Assembly: GCA_021789735.1 (NCBI GenBank)
Contig: JAJYJB010000106.1
Coordinates: 1-6,641, forward strand
Reading direction: 5' to 3'
Source of the DNA: Nitrospirota bacterium
Lineage (GTDB): Bacteria; Nitrospirota; Thermodesulfovibrionia; Thermodesulfovibrionales; JdFR-88
DNA length: 6,641 nucleotides
Made by a program: the position numbers and the translations under genes. The notes under the pieces were generated by a model. It searched no databases, was not told the origin of the DNA, and was given only the letters and a program-made list of their open reading frames with translations. The first letter of the stretch is position 1; the number at the start of each line of letters is the position of its first letter. Below, piece after piece: positions 4,701 through 6,641 of this stretch.

Positions 4701-5602
4701 GCATCTGGACGGCTGCCGTCCGTATGCACACATACCCGGTTTCTGCCGCCTTCTTTGGCCATGTATAGCGCCCTGTCCGCCTGCCGTATAAGCGCTTCCG
4801 GGGCGGGGTCGCCCGTTTCGAATGTGGCCACTCCAATACTGATGGTGACGGAAGACAGCGGCGAACCGTCACAAAGAAGCTCTGCGTCCTGCACCGCCTG
4901 CCTGGCCCTTTCCCCAACGGCAGCGGCGGTGTCACTGGATGTATTGGACATCATCACAATAAATTCTTCGCCCCCGTATCTGCCTGCGATATCGTTTCTG
5001 CGCACCGTGGACAATACTATCTTCGCAATTTTCGCCAGAACCTCATCTCCGCAGCGGTGGCCGTAAGTGTCGTTGATCTTTTTGAAAAAATCGATATCCA
5101 GCATCATGAGCGACAGGGGCTCGCCGTAGCTAAGGGACCAGGACAACTCCTCCACCAGCCTGTCCATGAAAAAGCCGCGGTTATAAAGCCCCGTAAGGCA
5201 GTCCCGGTCCATTGCGAACTCAAGCTCCCTTGTCTTATTCCTGATGTAGGTGATATTTTTGAGCCGCGCTATGACCTCTTCCTTGAAATAGGGCCTGCAG
5301 ATGTAGTCGTAAGCCCCCAGCAGGTAGCCTTTTGACAGTCTCTTTTGCGCCCTCCCCGCGCTGATAAGGATCACGGGCATATCCACCGTGGACGGGGCGG
5401 ATTTCAATTTCTCCAGCACCCCGAAGCAGCGGCCGCCGGTTGCATTTACGGAGAGGAATAAAACATCGGGAGATTCGCTATAGACCTTGCCCAGAACATC
5501 GCCGCCTTCTTCCACAAAGCAACACTCGTAGCCCTCGTCCGTGAGCATCTTCCCAAGGATTTGTTTTGTCTCAACAGCGGTATCGGCAATGAGCACTTTC
5601 AT
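4697..5602 (-). CDS. diguanylate cyclase with a degenerate receiver domain (REC-GGDEF)
   Basis: Predicted to make cyclic di-GMP from two GTP, steering surface attachment, motility or similar responses. With the ATG at 5602 the protein has 301 residues. Residues 1-120 form a CheY-like receiver and about 132-290 a GGDEF domain. The cyclase parts look intact: DCLTGLYNRGFF at 134-145, LDIDFFKKINDTYGH at 168-182, the active site GGEEF at 210-214, and an inhibitory-site RxxD (Arg201-Asp204) five residues before it, as in PleD. The receiver is unusual: the phospho-acceptor Asp is Ser51 (PDVLFLSVN), the paired acidic residues at the N-terminus are reduced to Asp7-Thr8, and the conserved Lys is Arg103 (CRPY). 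Control by ordinary phosphorylation is therefore unlikely; protein binding is a possible alternative. The frame extends to a TTG at 5644, but a TATAAT box immediately upstream and the normal receiver N-terminus (MKVLIAD) favour 5602. Confidence 0.9.
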   Translation of the reverse strand: MKVLIADTAVETKQILGKMLTDEGYECCFVEEGGDVLGKVYSESPDVLFLSVNATGGRCFGVLEKLKSAPSTVDMPVILISAGRAQKRLSKGYLLGAYDYICRPYFKEEVIARLKNITYIRNKTRELEFAMDRDCLTGLYNRGFFMDRLVEELSWSLSYGEPLSLMMLDIDFFKKINDTYGHRCGDEVLAKIAKIVLSTVRRNDIAGRYGGEEFIVMMSNTSSDTAAAVGERARQAVQDAELLCDGSPLSSVTISIGVATFETGDPAPEALIRQADRALYMAKEGGRNRVCVHTDGSRPDA

Positions 5603-5652
5603 AGATCGATTATTGCAGCCAAAACAAAAAGCTCCAGGGTGCAATCTGCGGC

Positions 5653-5658
5653 ATTATA
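5653..5658 (-). promoter_or_regulatory. TATAAT -10 box of the diguanylate cyclase gene
   Basis: A perfect TATAAT on the minus strand is followed about 50 bp later by the ATG at 5602. The -35 region (TTAATT at 17 bp) is poor, but the upstream stretch 5661-5684 is strongly AT-rich, like an UP element. Use of this box would give the cyclase its own promoter, separate from the YwiC-like gene that ends at 5694. Confidence 0.42.
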
Positions 5659-5693
5659 ACAGATTTTTGATTTAAAATTAAAAACGGGATGCC

Positions 5694-6428
5694 TTATTTG
5701 CCCATTACCAGGATGGCGGCAAACACCAGCACCTTTGCCGTAGACAGAAGACCGATCTGCCTGAATTTTTCCTTCTTTTCGCGCCGTTTAACAGCTGACC
5801 AGACATCCTCCGCCAGCGGCAGAAAAGCCAGAAGCACCGGATGTCCAAGCGCGGCGCCGGCAAGGCCCGCCAAAAGGAGCGCCCCTGAATAAACGGCCCC
5901 GATGGGCCTGTACCTTTTCAATCCTGGATACCTCACCCTGAAGCAGCTGGCGAAATAGAACAGGGAAAACATCGCCCAAAGATATAAGTGCTTCCCGATG
6001 CCGCCCGTAACGGACGAGGAGATAACGGCCACTTGGCCCATGATGGCCATGCCGAAGCCCTCCGCGTATATGGGAGGAAATTTTTTACTTTTCCCGTCCT
6101 TCCCGAAATAATAATTAAGCGCAAAAAGGAGCGCCCCTGCAGCGTATAGGAGACCCAAAGACGGATAAAGCCAGGCGGAATAGGCGAGCCCGGCAAACCC
6201 TGGCAGCGCCAGCATGGCCAGATCGGGCAGCCGGTCCAGGTTGCTGCTTCTTATCATATTGACCGCCGGGGTTTTTACGAGGAGCAAAAGCGTGAGCGAC
6301 ACGAATACTATAGCCGTTATCATTCTTGGGCCGCCAGATACCAGCACACCCGCTGCGAACGCCGCCAGGAACATTATCCATGAACCCGGTTCTTTTGTAT
6401 AAGAAATGGGGTTTTTGTTTTTATTCAT
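5694..6428 (-). CDS. YwiC-like multi-pass membrane protein
   Basis: Function unknown; the family is named after Bacillus YwiC. Taking the ATG at 6428 gives 244 residues with about seven hydrophobic helices separated by short basic loops. Similarity to the YwiC-like family is seen in the N-terminal KEPGSWIMFLAAFAAGVL, corresponding to the QHGAW(A/G)ML...GV pattern, in FRVRYPGLKRYR before a later helix, and in the C-terminal KFRQIGLLSTAKVLVFAAIL. The usual HGAW is replaced by PGSW. The frame is open to a GTG at 6470, but those 14 extra residues are basic and unlike the family start; neither start has a strong ribosome-binding site. It lies 91 bp upstream of the cyclase on the same strand and could share a transcript with it. 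Family assignment is by remembered motif only and moderate. Confidence 0.65.
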   Translation of the reverse strand: MNKNKNPISYTKEPGSWIMFLAAFAAGVLVSGGPRMITAIVFVSLTLLLLVKTPAVNMIRSSNLDRLPDLAMLALPGFAGLAYSAWLYPSLGLLYAAGALLFALNYYFGKDGKSKKFPPIYAEGFGMAIMGQVAVISSSVTGGIGKHLYLWAMFSLFYFASCFRVRYPGLKRYRPIGAVYSGALLLAGLAGAALGHPVLLAFLPLAEDVWSAVKRREKKEKFRQIGLLSTAKVLVFAAILVMGK

Positions 6429-6531
6429 TATGGGATGCTTGAGCCTTCGTCTGATAGGAGAGCCCTGCACCGGTCATCTGCCCAGCCTCTTTGCTGTGCG
6501 GTAAAGTTTTTGATTTGCCATCATTTCCCTT

Positions 6532-6560
6532 TTTACCTCTGCTTTATGGCCTGTTTTAGT
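6532..6560 (+). promoter_or_regulatory. possible promoter of the right-edge gene
   Basis: TTTACC (6532-6537) and TTTAGT (6555-6560) are 17 bp apart, each 4 of 6 against consensus, with transcription expected near 6567. It lies in the roughly 160-bp divergent spacer between the YwiC-like gene and the gene starting at the window end. Confidence 0.3.
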
Positions 6561-6586
6561 ATATCGCCTCGGGGCGGAAATGGGTG

Positions 6587-6602
6587 TATGATGGAAATCA
6601 TA
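6587..6602 (+). promoter_or_regulatory. perfect short palindrome in the leader of the right-edge gene
   Basis: TATGAT (6587-6592) and ATCATA (6597-6602) flank GGAA, giving a 6-bp stem with a GNRA-type loop in RNA, or a 16-bp operator-like site in DNA. It overlaps the tandem ATG codons at 6588 and 6591 and so argues against their use as starts. It ends 22 bases before the AGGAGG ribosome-binding site. Confidence 0.4.
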
Positions 6603-6638
6603 GAATCGCAATCCACCCTCAAAAAGGAGGGGAACAAC

Positions 6639-6641
6639 GTG
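6639..6641 (+). CDS. start of a gene cut by the window edge (product unknown)
   Basis: AAAAAGGAGGGG with AGGAGG at 6625-6630 is the strongest ribosome-binding site in the window, and it sits 8 bases before a GTG that is the final codon. This marks the start of a rightward gene. An in-frame ATG at 6591 would add sixteen residues (MEIIESQSTLKKEGNN) and remains open, but it has no good ribosome-binding site and lies in a palindrome. Nothing can be said of the product. Confidence 0.6.

Noticed and set aside
5057..5335. Plus-strand frame inside the cyclase gene
   Set aside because: It is antisense to the GGDEF and receiver coding sequence and shows no independent features.

Overview
The window suggests a Gram-negative bacterium of moderately high GC content. 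The main clues are an outer-membrane PagL-type lipid A deacylase with a signal peptide, a GGDEF diguanylate cyclase, and a candidate bacterial 6S RNA. An archaeal-type S-adenosylmethionine synthetase and an LL-diaminopimelate aminotransferase (DapL) occur in the same window. That pairing would fit a deep-branching, often anaerobic lineage such as Desulfobacterota or Nitrospirota, but the placement is inference and not proven by this sequence.

Layout from left to right. Positions 1-376 hold no convincing protein gene. On the minus strand they carry a nested, about 167-nt structured RNA whose long closing stem, central bubble and conserved-looking bubble flanks resemble 6S RNA. It is transcribed divergently from the S-adenosylmethionine synthetase gene (377-1600, +). 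Two weak terminator-like hairpins with T-runs follow that gene. A small unrecognised three-helix membrane protein (1691-2047, -) converges on it. The spacer at 2048-2213 contains a long, near-perfect palindrome. Next come a PagL-like deacylase (2214-2792, +) and a spacer with two palindromic elements plus the promoter region for dapL (2975-4147, +). dapL is followed after 31 bp by folK (TTG start, 4179-4700, +). folK ends tail to tail with a diguanylate cyclase (4697-5602, -); the two stop codons share one CTAG. A YwiC-like multi-pass membrane protein (5694-6428, -) lies upstream of the cyclase on the same strand. At the right edge a divergent gene begins with a strong ribosome-binding site and a GTG codon that are the last bases of the window.

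Functionally this is mostly core metabolism (SAM, lysine/peptidoglycan precursor and folate synthesis) mixed with envelope (lipid A) and signalling (c-di-GMP) genes. There is no sign of a mobile element, CRISPR array or defence island. The points most worth a second look are the 6S RNA candidate, the archaeal-type enzyme replacing or accompanying bacterial MetK, the cyclase whose receiver domain has lost its phospho-acceptor aspartate, the enlarged substrate loop in HPPK with a hairpin over its start, and the intergenic palindromes.
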